Positions 8,667 to 16,749 of a stretch of DNA of 18,493 nucleotides are shown here, piece by piece; position 1 is the stretch's first letter, and each line of letters starts with the position of its first letter. Location: the NCBI GenBank assembly GCA_047605265.1, contig JASGFY010000060.1, forward strand, positions 1-18,493. Direction: 5' to 3'. The notes beneath the pieces were generated by a model. The model made no database searches. It was not told the origin of the DNA and was given only the letters and a program-made list of their open reading frames with translations. The DNA comes from Solimonas sp047605265. GTDB lineage: Bacteria; Pseudomonadota; Gammaproteobacteria; Nevskiales; Nevskiaceae. A program made the translations under genes and the position numbers.

Positions 8667-9897
8667 CGGCGGGGCTCCTTGCGGTTGGGGTGGCGTCGTC
8701 GCGCGGCGCGTGAAGAGCGGCAAACAGCCGCGCCAGTGCAGCCGGCAGCTCGTGGCGCCAGCACAGCCAGTCGTGGCCGCCACGGAATTCGCGGTACTGC
8801 GTGCGGCAGCCGGCATCGCGCAGCGCCGCGTGCAGCGCGCGATTTACGCCGAGCATGTCGGTCTCGTAACAGCCGATCTCGATGTGCAGCGGCGCGGCGC
8901 AGCCGTCGGCCAGACCGGCGCGGATCTGCTGCGTCAGCCAGCCGCCGGTACCGGTCTCCTGCGGGTCCGGCCACCAGAACGAACCGGACTGGCTCAGCGC
9001 CGCGCCGTAGCGCTGCGGCCAGTGCAGCGCCGCGTGGACGGCGGCGAGTCCGCCGAAACTCTGGCCGACGACGACGGTGTCGCGCGCCTGCAGGCCGGCA
9101 GCGCGTTGCGCGGCGACGCGCGGCAGCACCTCCTCTTGCAAGGCCAGCCAGAACTCCGGCGCGCAGCACAGCTCGCGCGCGCGGGTCGCCGCGTCGAGCG
9201 CGTCGATGAACAGGTACTGCGCCGGCGGCAGCAGGCCGTCACGCGTGTGCGTGGCCAGTGCCGCGAGCAGCGCGGCATCGCGCGCCCAGCACTGGCCGTC
9301 GAGCAGGATCAGCAGCGGCAGCGCGCGGGCATCCGCCGCCGCCGTGCGATACAGCCAGACGTCGCGGCGATTGCGCAGTCGCGCGCTGTTCCAGGACCAG
9401 GTTTCCAAAGCGGCGGCCGGCTGCGCGCGCATCGGCTCGTGCGGCCGTTCGTCCGGTGGCACGATCGCCGACAGCGCAAGACCGCGGCCGTTGCCGTGCG
9501 GCGGCAAGGGATTGCAGGGATCGGCGCTGCCGTGCCGCGCCATCAAGGCGATCCACCAGTCGCGGCGCGCCGCCGCCGATGGCGGCACCGGCAAGGCGTC
9601 GGCCATGACCGGCACGAAGAAATAGCTGCCACGCCAGTCAGCCGGCAGGCGCGTGCGCCAGTGCCAGACGTCGCTGCCGTCGACGCGCTGCAAGGCCGTC
9701 GGTGATGTACTGACGTGCGGCGTGTGCGACCAGACGTCGATGTAGACGGCGGCCGCTTCGGCATCGCGCCAGAAGAAATCGAGTTCGAGCGACGCGTCGT
9801 CGCGCACGCGCCGCAGCGGCGTGCCGAGCACGCGCAGCGCGTGCCACCAGGCGTCGCTGCCGAGATCGGTGCGGGCGAGCAGCGCATCGGCGTTCAT
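8632..9897 (-). CDS. fes: Fes-type ferric siderophore esterase
   Basis: 421 aa alpha/beta-hydrolase of the enterochelin esterase family (E. coli Fes about 400 aa). It is expected to hydrolyse the seryl ester bonds of the imported ferric catecholate in the cytoplasm so that iron can be released. An N-terminal domain (about 1-160) precedes the esterase D-like catalytic domain. The nucleophile motif GQSFGG is at 279-284 region (Ser280) and is followed by ALSQSGSFWW, which is typical of Fes. The likely catalytic His is H375 in GGHDWLCWR. No signal peptide is evident, so it is probably cytoplasmic. ATG at 9897 shares ATGA with the stop of the PepSY gene; the reading frame open to 10416 is an overlap with that gene and not a real extension. 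A Fes-type enzyme implies an ester-linked siderophore, which agrees with the serine module and TE of the NRPS. Confidence 0.93.
   Translation of the reverse strand: MNADALLARTDLGSDAWWHALRVLGTPLRRVRDDASLELDFFWRDAEAAAVYIDVWSHTPHVSTSPTALQRVDGSDVWHWRTRLPADWRGSYFFVPVMADALPVPPSAAARRDWWIALMARHGSADPCNPLPPHGNGRGLALSAIVPPDERPHEPMRAQPAAALETWSWNSARLRNRRDVWLYRTAAADARALPLLILLDGQCWARDAALLAALATHTRDGLLPPAQYLFIDALDAATRARELCCAPEFWLALQEEVLPRVAAQRAAGLQARDTVVVGQSFGGLAAVHAALHWPQRYGAALSQSGSFWWPDPQETGTGGWLTQQIRAGLADGCAAPLHIEIGCYETDMLGVNRALHAALRDAGCRTQYREFRGGHDWLCWRHELPAALARLFAALHAPRDDATPTARSPADARTRIAAESV
8675..8680 (-). promoter_or_regulatory. Strong ribosome binding site of the MbtH-like gene
   Basis: The minus strand reads AAGGAG, 8 nt before the ATG at 8666. 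It lies inside the end of the esterase coding sequence. It decides the MbtH start and is the best Shine-Dalgarno match noticed in the window. Confidence 0.8.
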
Positions 9898-11531
9898 GCC
9901 TTCAGCTCCGTGGCTGGCGTCGCGGCCGGCGCCGCGCCGTGCACCGACCACACCGAATCGACCGGGCCGTGCAGCGCGCGGCGGCGCGCGGCGTACGCGG
10001 CGTACGCGAACAGCAGCGCAGCGGCCAGGCCGCCGGCGTCGACGGCCAGCGCAGCACGCCCGCCGTGCGCCCACCAGCCGAGCGATGGCAGCAGCAGCGC
10101 GAGCAGCGAACTCAGCGGAATCGCCGCGCAGGCCAGCGCGCAGGACGCGAGCAGCACCGGCGTCGCGCGCGCCGCGCCGCGCATGAATGCGTACGCGAGC
10201 GACAGCCCGAACGCGCCGTAGTACAGCGCCAGATAGCCGTCGTTGATGTTGGCTAGCCGGCCGTGCAGAACCTTGGCGCCGACCAGCGCCGCGGCAACGC
10301 CGAGCATGCTGCCGAAGCAGACGCCGATGGTCAGCGCCGCCATCGCCTGCGTCGTGCGCGATTGCGCCGGCAGCGGCTGCCGCGCCTTGGCGCGCTTGCG
10401 GCGCGATTCGATCCACAGCAGGTTGCCGGTGTAGAACAGGAACGCGCCGCCGATGCCGAGCAGGAAATAAATCCAGCGCACCGCGTTGCCGCCGTAGCTG
10501 CCGAAGTGCAGCGCGAAGAAATTGCTGACGATCGCGCTCCAGCGGTCGGCCTGCCCCGGCAGCATGCTGGTCATGACGATCGCGCCGGTGTACGGCTGGA
10601 TGCCGACGTAGGCGGTCCTCGGTCCGTGCAGCACGTGGCGCGCGTCGACGATGCCGGCGCGCACGAACGGCCGCTTCGATTCGAGATTGCGGTACAGCAA
10701 CTCGGTCACCGTGAAGCCCGGCGCGGCCTGCTCGACGCGCTGCACGAGCTGTGATGGCGGCAGCAGCGCGTCGATCGCATACGGTTGCGCGGCGGCGGGC
10801 GGCGGCGTGAACATCGCCTGCTCCCGATAGACGACCTTGGCGAGCGCGCCGTAGAACTGATCGTGAAACGCGAACACCACGACCGTCAGGCTGATGACGA
10901 TGTGGAATGGCAGGCTGGTGATGCCGATGACGTTGTGCGCATCGAGCCAGAAGCGCTTGCGGTTCTTGCCGGGCCGCAGCGCGAAGAAGTCCTGCAGCAG
11001 CGTCGGCAGCAGCACGATGACGCCGGAGACGAGCGCGACGAAGTACAGCAGGCCGGCGACGCCGAGCACGTAGATGCCGAGATATTCGTCGGCGACGAAG
11101 CCGGGAATGCCGCCGGTGCGATGCAGCATGTCGATCAGCTCGCCGAGCAGGCTCGGCGTCTGTTCGGCGATCCGCAATTCACCGTTCGCATCGAGCGTCG
11201 CCAGCCGGCGCGCGCCCGACAGATCGAGCTCGTGCCCGCCCTCGCCGGCGCTCCAGACCAGCGGCGCCGCGATGTGCGCATCCTGCGTCAGGTGCAGCGT
11301 GAACTCGTGACGGGCCGTCGGCTGCGACTGCAGGGTCTGCGCGACCAGCGTGTCGAGATCGGGCGTGAACGCGAGCCGCTGCGACGGCGCGTTGGCCCAG
11401 CCGTCGAGCGGCTGCTTGAACATCGTCAGCGCGCCGGCGAAGAAGCCGATGAACAGCAGCAGGCCGGTCGTGATGCCGACCCAGGTATGCAGCGTCAGGT
11501 AGACGCGCAGGATGTCGCTGCGCACCTTCAT
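9894..11531 (-). CDS. PepSY-TM family inner-membrane protein, putative siderophore-iron reductase
   Basis: 545 aa membrane protein of the PepSY-associated TM family (FoxB/PiuB/VciB-like), some members of which are linked to ferric-siderophore reduction or transport. TM1 is at about 17-37 after HTWVG (H15). A periplasmic-looking region carrying PepSY-like sequence follows, then helices at about 152-175 and 201-222, a second soluble segment about 235-335, a helix at 352-374, and four more hydrophobic helices in the C-terminal 150 residues. Conserved-looking histidines near membrane segments (H15, H199, H210, H342) could bind heme or metal. The start MKVRSDILRV at 11531 shares ATGA with the preceding gene. 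Placement between DHB genes and the esterase suggests iron release after uptake. Reductase activity is inference; a permease-like role is the alternative. Confidence 0.85.
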   Translation of the reverse strand: MKVRSDILRVYLTLHTWVGITTGLLLFIGFFAGALTMFKQPLDGWANAPSQRLAFTPDLDTLVAQTLQSQPTARHEFTLHLTQDAHIAAPLVWSAGEGGHELDLSGARRLATLDANGELRIAEQTPSLLGELIDMLHRTGGIPGFVADEYLGIYVLGVAGLLYFVALVSGVIVLLPTLLQDFFALRPGKNRKRFWLDAHNVIGITSLPFHIVISLTVVVFAFHDQFYGALAKVVYREQAMFTPPPAAAQPYAIDALLPPSQLVQRVEQAAPGFTVTELLYRNLESKRPFVRAGIVDARHVLHGPRTAYVGIQPYTGAIVMTSMLPGQADRWSAIVSNFFALHFGSYGGNAVRWIYFLLGIGGAFLFYTGNLLWIESRRKRAKARQPLPAQSRTTQAMAALTIGVCFGSMLGVAAALVGAKVLHGRLANINDGYLALYYGAFGLSLAYAFMRGAARATPVLLASCALACAAIPLSSLLALLLPSLGWWAHGGRAALAVDAGGLAAALLFAYAAYAARRRALHGPVDSVWSVHGAAPAATPATELKA

Positions 11532-11815
11532 GCGCGCACTGCCAGCAGCAGGCCCCAGGCCGCGGCATTGGCCAGGCCCAGCCACAGCAGGGCGCGCGCG
11601 CCGCTGCGGAACAGATAGACGAGCGCGAAGCACAAGCCCCACAGCGGCGCGATCATCCACATCACGAACTGCGCCTTGTCCGGCGCGGCGATGCCGCCGG
11701 GCCCGAGCCAGGCGAACAGTCCGCCGAGCGCGAACGCCAGCGTCAGGCCGAGCACGGCACCGGCGAAGGTCTTGCGCCACCAGTCGGGCTGCAGGCGTTG
11801 CGGCGCGGCACTCAT
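11528..11815 (-). CDS. Small three-helix membrane protein, DUF3649-like
   Basis: 95 aa. Three hydrophobic helices are visible at about 17-36, 48-67 and 74-92, with a basic N-terminus carrying DWWRKTF and a loop GPGGIAAPDKAQF. The pattern, from memory, fits the DUF3649 family of small membrane proteins found beside PepSY-TM proteins in iron-siderophore loci; this was not searched. Start MSAAPQRLQP at 11815 shares ATGA with the upstream gene, and its stop shares ATGA with the PepSY gene. It is probably an inner-membrane partner of the PepSY protein. Its biochemical function is unknown. Confidence 0.8.
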   Translation of the reverse strand: MSAAPQRLQPDWWRKTFAGAVLGLTLAFALGGLFAWLGPGGIAAPDKAQFVMWMIAPLWGLCFALVYLFRSGARALLWLGLANAAAWGLLLAVRA

Positions 11816-12105
11816 GCGCGCCTCCACAGCAGCGAGGCGAATGGCAGCGCGGCCCAGACCAGCATCAGCAGCGCGATGCCGGCGAATGCCAGCGTCAGCG
11901 GCGCGTAGACGCTCGCGCCGGCGGCGAACGCGGCGATCAGCAGTAGCGCACCGAGCGCGCGCCACGGCCGCACTGGCAACGGCCGCGCGCGCCAGCGCTG
12001 CTGAGGGTGCGTCAGATAGAGCAGCGCGGCGGCGAACACGAGCGTGCCGAAGAACATCGCTGGCACGGCGGCCTGCATGGCGGCCGGCATGAAGATATCG
12101 AGCAT
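11812..12105 (-). CDS. Small membrane protein of unknown function (possible DUF3325 relative)
   Basis: 97 aa starting MLDIFMPAAM. It has a hydrophobic helix at about 12-31, a basic stretch (THPQQRWRARPLPVRPWRA, 32-50), and two further helices at about 50-66 and 69-92, ending LLWRRA. The start lies one base after the EntA stop (TGA-G-ATG), and the stop shares ATGA with the next gene, so it is locked into the operon. Size, topology and its place beside the DUF3649-like and PepSY-TM genes suggest it belongs to the same iron-uptake membrane cassette. The DUF3325 assignment is a weak impression. No function can be stated from sequence alone. Confidence 0.75.
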   Translation of the reverse strand: MLDIFMPAAMQAAVPAMFFGTLVFAAALLYLTHPQQRWRARPLPVRPWRALGALLLIAAFAAGASVYAPLTLAFAGIALLMLVWAALPFASLLWRRA

Positions 12106-12106
12106 C

Positions 12107-12892
12107 TCAGGCCGCCAGCGTCGCGCCGCCGTCGACGACGAGGTCGTGCAGCGTGATGTGGCTGGCGAGATCCGACGCCAGGAACAGCACCGCGTCGGCG
12201 ATCTCGCGCGGCTCGGCGATCTTGCGCAGCGGAATGCCGAGCTTGTAGCGCTCGGGCAGACCGCCGATCGTGCGGCGCATGGCGTCTTCGCCGCCGAGCA
12301 TCGCGCGCAGCATCGGCGTGTCGGTCGAGCCCGGCGACACCAGATTGCAGCGCACGCCGTATTCGGCGAGCTCCAGCGCCGCGCAATGGCTGAGGCTGGC
12401 CAGCGCCGCCTTCGAGGCGCAGTACGCGCCCATCTCCAGGCGCGGCACATGCGCGGCGTTCGACGCCACGTTGACGATGCTGCCGCGGCGTCGCGCCTTG
12501 AAGTGCGGCAGCAGTGCGCGCAGCAGGTAGAACACGCCGTCGACGTTGACCTCGAAACAGTGCAGCCAGTCGGCGACGCTGAGCGCGTCCAGCGCGCCGA
12601 GGCGCAGCACGCCGGCGGCGTTGACCAACACGTCGGGGCCGAGGCCGGCGTCCAGCAGCTCCCGGCACGCGCTTTCGACCGCCGCGTGATCGGCGACGTC
12701 GAGCCGCACGCGACGCTGGGTCGCTTCTTCAGGCGGTGCGTCGAAGCGGCAGTCGATGGCGACGACCTCGGCGCCGAGCCGCGCGAAGTCGGCGGCGATC
12801 TGCGCGCCGATGCCGCTGGCGGCGCCGCTGACCCAGACGCGGCGGCCGGCGAACAGGTGCTCGGCGTACGAAAGCGTTCGCGGCTGCGTCAT
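12107..12892 (-). CDS. entA: 2,3-dihydro-2,3-dihydroxybenzoate dehydrogenase
   Basis: 261 aa short-chain dehydrogenase (E. coli EntA 248 aa) that oxidises 2,3-dihydro-2,3-DHB to 2,3-DHB with NAD, the last step of DHB synthesis. Visible landmarks are the Rossmann motif GAASGIG at 23-29, NAAG at 91-94, and the catalytic Ser144, Tyr157 and Lys161 in NVASNAA and YCASK. D47 after strand 2 (VVAIDCRF) fits NAD preference. The C-terminal DLVVDGGATLAA is typical of the family. Start MTQPRTLSYA at 12892 shares ATGA with the EntB stop; the longer open frame to 13111 lies inside entB. The specific EntA call rests on position directly after EntB, EntE and EntC. Confidence 0.95.
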   Translation of the reverse strand: MTQPRTLSYAEHLFAGRRVWVSGAASGIGAQIAADFARLGAEVVAIDCRFDAPPEEATQRRVRLDVADHAAVESACRELLDAGLGPDVLVNAAGVLRLGALDALSVADWLHCFEVNVDGVFYLLRALLPHFKARRRGSIVNVASNAAHVPRLEMGAYCASKAALASLSHCAALELAEYGVRCNLVSPGSTDTPMLRAMLGGEDAMRRTIGGLPERYKLGIPLRKIAEPREIADAVLFLASDLASHITLHDLVVDGGATLAA

Positions 12893-13773
12893 GCGAGCGC
12901 TTCCGCTTCGCGCCGCGCGATCAGCGTCGCCCACGCCGCCAGCGTCGGCGTCTCGGCGAGTTCCTCGAAGCGCAGCGCCAGGCCGCGCTTCTCCCAGCGA
13001 CCGACCAGCTGCATGAGCTGCACCGAGCTGAGCCCGTAGTCGAGCAGATTGTCGTGCTCGCCGAGGCCGGCGCCGTCGTCGAGATGCGGCAGCACCTCGC
13101 GGCGCAGCCACTCGACGCCGGGTTCGTCTTCGGCGGCGGCACGGTCGGCGACGTTCAGCAGCTGCGCGGTATCGAGCACGACGCCGCAGCGGCCGGCGAC
13201 ATACTGCAGCGCCATGCGATGTTCATCGGCGGAAAAATCGGCGACGGCGTCGGCAACTATGAACGGCTGGATGTCGCGCATGAACGCATCGAGCGCGGTC
13301 GTCAGGCAGCCGATGTGTGCGTAGACGCCGACGATGATCAGCTGGTTGCGCTGCCAGCGCTGCATGCGCGCTTCGAGATCGGTGCGCTGGAAGGCGCTGT
13401 AGCGCCATTTGGTTAGCACCGTGTCGTCGCTGTCCGGTGCGAGCGGCGCGACGATGGCCTGCAGCGCCGGATCGGCCGTCGTCAGGCCCGGGCCCCAGAC
13501 GTCGTTGAGCAGCGCGCGCTGCGCGGCGCTCTGCTGCGCCGGCTGCGCGGTATAGACGACCGGCACGCCACGCGCGCGTGCCCAGCCGCGCAGGCGCGCG
13601 ATGTTGGCGAGCACGCGCTCGATCAGCGGATTGGCATCGCCGTAGTAACGCAGGAAATAGTCCTGCATGTCGTGGATCAGCAGCACGGCGCGGCGCGCAT
13701 CGGGCTGCCATGGCGCGCGGCTGGCCGGCAGGACTTCGGGCAGCGCGTACGCGCCGAGCTGGGGAATCGACAT
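12889..13773 (-). CDS. entB: Isochorismatase with C-terminal aryl carrier domain
   Basis: 294 aa bifunctional protein (E. coli EntB 285 aa). The N-terminal domain hydrolyses isochorismate to 2,3-dihydro-2,3-DHB plus pyruvate. It starts MSIPQLGAYALP and shows LLIHDMQDYF (D35), a lysine in TKWRYSAF (K122) and GVYAHIGC at 149-156, all matching the EntB pattern. The C-terminal aryl carrier domain (about 215-294) has LLDYGLSSVQL; Ser250 is the expected phosphopantetheine site, with Ser where EntB has Asp just before it. The loaded carrier presents DHB to the first condensation domain of the NRPS. The gene starts 20 bp after entE and its Shine-Dalgarno sequence is weak, so it may depend on coupling. 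Confidence 0.96.
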   Translation of the reverse strand: MSIPQLGAYALPEVLPASRAPWQPDARRAVLLIHDMQDYFLRYYGDANPLIERVLANIARLRGWARARGVPVVYTAQPAQQSAAQRALLNDVWGPGLTTADPALQAIVAPLAPDSDDTVLTKWRYSAFQRTDLEARMQRWQRNQLIIVGVYAHIGCLTTALDAFMRDIQPFIVADAVADFSADEHRMALQYVAGRCGVVLDTAQLLNVADRAAAEDEPGVEWLRREVLPHLDDGAGLGEHDNLLDYGLSSVQLMQLVGRWEKRGLALRFEELAETPTLAAWATLIARREAEALA

Positions 13774-13793
13774 GGCTTGATCCGTTTCTGGTT

Positions 13794-15431
13794 TCAGTGC
13801 GCCGCGGCGACGGCGCGCGCTGGCGGCGCGAGCAGGGCCGCACGCAGCGCGCGTTTGTCGGGCTTGCCGACGGCGGTCAGTGGCAGTTGTTCGATGACGT
13901 GAAAGCGGTCCGGCAGCTTGTAGTCGGCGATGCCGCGCGTGCGCAGGAAGCGGCGCAGCTCGGCCGGCCTCGGCGCCGGCTCGCGCAGAACGACGCAGGC
14001 ACAGCTCTTCTCGCCGAGCTGCTCGTCGGGCACCGACAACAGCGCGGCGTGCAGCACGCCGGGATGCGTCAGCAGCAGGCTCTCGACTTCCTCGGCGGCG
14101 ATCTTCTCGCCGCCGCGGTTGATCTGGTCCTTGGCGCGACCGACGACGCGCAGGTAGCCGTCGGCGCTGCGCTGCACGATGTCGCCCGAGCAGTACCAGC
14201 CGTCGGCATCGATCACCCGGGCGTTGTGCTCGGGCGCTTCGTAGTAGCCGCGGAAGGTGTACGGGCCGCGCGTCAGCAGCAGGCCGCTGTCGCCGTCGGC
14301 GACGTCGCGGCCCTGCTCGTCGACGACGCGCACTTCGTCGTCCGGGCTCATCGGCCGGCCCTGCGTCGTGTAGACACGCACGTCGTCATCGTCGAGCCGC
14401 GTGTAGTTGACGAGACCTTCGGCCATGCCGAACACCTGCTGCAGGCGGCAACCGAGTTCGGCCGGCACGCGACGCGCGAGCGCTTCGGCGAAGCTGGCGC
14501 CGCCGACCTGCAGCAGCCGCAGCGTGCGCAGCTGTGCGCGGCGCGGCGCCGCCGCTTCCAGCCACAGCACGACCGCCGACGGCACCAGCGCCGCCATCGT
14601 CACGCCGTGGCGTTCGATCAGCTCGAAGCAGTGCAGCGGCTCTGGATCGCGCGCGAGCACGACGCAGCCGCCGGCATGGAAAACGCCGAGCGCGCCCGGC
14701 GAACTGAGCGGATAGTTGTGCGCGGCCGGCAGCGCGCACAGATAGCGCGTGTCCGCATCGAGCGCACAGAGTTCGGCGCTGCGGCGCACGCTGTAGTAGT
14801 AATCGTCGTGCGTGCGCGGAATCAGTTTTGGCGTGCCGGTGCTGCCGCCGGACAGCTGAAAAAAGGCAATGCCACCGGCGGCGCTCGGTGCGCCGCCGGT
14901 GGAGGCTGGATCGTGCGCCACGTCGAGCAGGGCATCGAGACTTTGCGCCGGGTCCGTAGCGCCACGCATCAGCAGCAGCGCGCCCGCCGGTATCGCGGCG
15001 CGCAGTTCCCGCATGACGTCGCCGGACGCGAACGCGCTATGGCGTGCGTCGCCGATCAGCAGGCGCGGACGCAATTGCTGCGCATACGCCAGCAGTTCGA
15101 GACGCTGATGTCGGTACAGCGCGTTGACCGGCGCGACGCCGATCTTCAGCAACGCGAAGAACACCGCGTAGAACTCGGCGACGTTCGGCAGCTGCACGAG
15201 CGCGGTGTCGCCGCAGCGCAGGCCGCGCGCATGCAGCGCCTGCGCCAGGCGGGTCGCGCGCCGGTCGAGTTCGGCGTACGTCCATTGCCGCGCGCCGCAG
15301 ATCAGCGCCGTCGCATCGGGACGCAGCCGGCGTTGCCGACCGAGGATTTCCGTCAGCGGCGCGCCGATCCAGTAGCCACGCTCGCGATAGCGCTGCGCGA
15401 GGGCCGGTGGCCACGGCGTGAAGGCGCTCAT
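13794..15431 (-). CDS. entE: 2,3-dihydroxybenzoate-AMP ligase
   Basis: 545 aa stand-alone adenylation enzyme (E. coli EntE 536 aa) that activates DHB as the adenylate and loads it on the carrier domain of EntB. Motifs: LSGGSTGTPKLIPRTH at 193-208 (the P-loop form typical of EntE/DhbE), HNYPLSSPG at 238-246 including the asparagine associated with aryl acid binding, VFGMAEG at 333-339, GWYCSGD at 411-417, KDQINRGGEKI at 434-444, and the A10 lysine K523 in VGKPDKR. Start MSAFTPWPPALAQRY at 15431 shares ATGA with the EntC stop; the open frame further upstream belongs to shadow sequence in entC. Salicylate as substrate is possible in principle, but the adjacent EntA makes DHB far more likely. Confidence 0.96.
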   Translation of the reverse strand: MSAFTPWPPALAQRYRERGYWIGAPLTEILGRQRRLRPDATALICGARQWTYAELDRRATRLAQALHARGLRCGDTALVQLPNVAEFYAVFFALLKIGVAPVNALYRHQRLELLAYAQQLRPRLLIGDARHSAFASGDVMRELRAAIPAGALLLMRGATDPAQSLDALLDVAHDPASTGGAPSAAGGIAFFQLSGGSTGTPKLIPRTHDDYYYSVRRSAELCALDADTRYLCALPAAHNYPLSSPGALGVFHAGGCVVLARDPEPLHCFELIERHGVTMAALVPSAVVLWLEAAAPRRAQLRTLRLLQVGGASFAEALARRVPAELGCRLQQVFGMAEGLVNYTRLDDDDVRVYTTQGRPMSPDDEVRVVDEQGRDVADGDSGLLLTRGPYTFRGYYEAPEHNARVIDADGWYCSGDIVQRSADGYLRVVGRAKDQINRGGEKIAAEEVESLLLTHPGVLHAALLSVPDEQLGEKSCACVVLREPAPRPAELRRFLRTRGIADYKLPDRFHVIEQLPLTAVGKPDKRALRAALLAPPARAVAAAH

Positions 15432-16654
15432 GCGCGCACTTCCACGGCCGATGGCGGCGCCACGGCCGGCAGCGGCAGGCAGGCCGCGTCGTCCGCCGGC
15501 AGCTCGATGCCGAGCGCCTGCAGCATGGTCTGCAGCTTGGCCTGCGTCTCGGCCCATTCGGCGTCGGGGCACGAGCCCTCGACGATGCCGGCGCCGGCGA
15601 ACAGCTGGATGCGGTTGCGATGGATGCGTCCGCAGCGGATGGTTACGACCCATTCGCCATCGCCGTCGGCGTCGCACCAGCCGACGGCGCCGGTGAACAT
15701 GCCGCGCTCGAACGGCTCGACCAGATCGATCAACTTGCGTGCCTGTCGCGTCGGCCAGCCGCAGACGGCCGGCGTCGGATGCAGGCGGCAGGCCAGCTGC
15801 AGCGCGCTCGGCGGCGGCGTGGCCAGCGTGCCTTCGATGCGCGTCGACAGATGCCACATCGCGCGGGTACCGAGCAGCGACGGCGCCGCGGGAATGTCGA
15901 GGTCGTTGCACAGCGGCGCGAGCGCGGCGCGGATCTCGTCGATGACGAAACGGTGCTCGTGGGCGTCCTTCTCCGAGCGCAGCAGCAGCTCGCTGGCGCG
16001 GCGATCCTGCTCGGCGTCCCTTTGCCGTTTCGCCGAGCCCGCGAGCGGGTTCGACGACAGCCGCGCGCCTTCGCGCCGCACCAGCAGTTCAGGACTCGCG
16101 CCGACCAGTTCGGCGCCGTCAGCCAGCGGCAGCCGGAAGTGGTAGGCGGACGGGTTCTGCTCGATCAGCCGCGCGAACAGCGCGGCGACGTCGGGTTCGG
16201 TTTCGAACTCCACCTCGAGCACACGCGACAGCACCGCCTTGCGGATGTCGCTGTGCTGGAAATTGGCGACCGCCTGGCGCACGGCCTGCTTGAAGCGCGC
16301 TTCGCCCGGCACGCTGCTGGCGCGACGCACGCCCGGCTGCCGCGGCCACGGAGCGAACGTCTCGCCGCGGTGCGTCGCGCGCTCGCGTGACACGGTTTCA
16401 TGCCGCAGCGGAATCGTCAGGCAGCACGGCTGCGCCGCGTCGAACGGGATCGCGCCGATCACGATGGGGTGGCCGATGCCGGCCGCGCGCGCGCGCGACA
16501 GGCCGGCCTCGATTTCCCGCTGCAGGGCGTCCGCGCCGCCGTCGCCTCGCGTCGGCAGGCTGATGCGCTCGAACAGCCCGCGCGCCTGAATGCTGCGACG
16601 CGGCGACAGAAACTGCATCCGGAGGCCCGCGCGGGCCCCATGATCGACGTCCAT
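15428..16654 (-). CDS. entC: Isochorismate synthase
   Basis: 408 aa (E. coli EntC 391 aa); converts chorismate to isochorismate, the first committed step to DHB. It has the chorismate-utilising enzyme fold signature: IRKAVLSR (K139, matching the catalytic lysine region), GASPELLVRREG (E189), SNPLAGSAKR, LHPTPAVCGWP at 291-301, and the metal-binding end motif GAGIVEGS with EWAETQAK. The N-terminal MQFLSPRRS resembles the FFFMSPYRS segment of EntC. The ATG at 16654 is preferred because a GGGAG site lies 6 nt upstream; M13 is a less likely alternative. A 95-bp gap separates it from entD, the largest gap in the operon, and no convincing promoter is seen there. Confidence 0.95.
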   Translation of the reverse strand: MDVDHGARAGLRMQFLSPRRSIQARGLFERISLPTRGDGGADALQREIEAGLSRARAAGIGHPIVIGAIPFDAAQPCCLTIPLRHETVSRERATHRGETFAPWPRQPGVRRASSVPGEARFKQAVRQAVANFQHSDIRKAVLSRVLEVEFETEPDVAALFARLIEQNPSAYHFRLPLADGAELVGASPELLVRREGARLSSNPLAGSAKRQRDAEQDRRASELLLRSEKDAHEHRFVIDEIRAALAPLCNDLDIPAAPSLLGTRAMWHLSTRIEGTLATPPPSALQLACRLHPTPAVCGWPTRQARKLIDLVEPFERGMFTGAVGWCDADGDGEWVVTIRCGRIHRNRIQLFAGAGIVEGSCPDAEWAETQAKLQTMLQALGIELPADDAACLPLPAVAPPSAVEVRA

Positions 16655-16660
16655 TTCGTA

Positions 16661-16665
16661 CTCCC
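16661..16665 (-). promoter_or_regulatory. Ribosome binding site of entC
   Basis: The minus strand reads GGGAG with a 6-nt spacer to the ATG at 16654. It supports that start over the open frame that continues upstream. Confidence 0.65.
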
Positions 16666-16749
16666 AAGTGAAACGGGGAAAAGCCGGGAAATGCGATGGC
16701 TGGCCGTCGAGGGGCTGGCTATCAGGCGCGCGGCGTCGCGCGCGGACCT

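Noticed and set aside
6133..9705. 1190-codon open frame on the plus strand, antisense to the NRPS, mbtH and esterase genes
   Set aside because: The product is Arg/Ala/Gln-rich with no domain motifs, and it runs across several real minus-strand genes. It is a shadow of high-GC codon usage, as are the plus-strand frames at 182-1399, 2536-4593, 4654-6096 and 13578-16145.
16726..16743. GCGCGC hairpin in the entD-entC gap as a terminator or attenuator
   Set aside because: It has only a 6-bp self-complementary GC stem with a 6-nt loop and no T-run after it. Such GC palindromes are common in this base composition.
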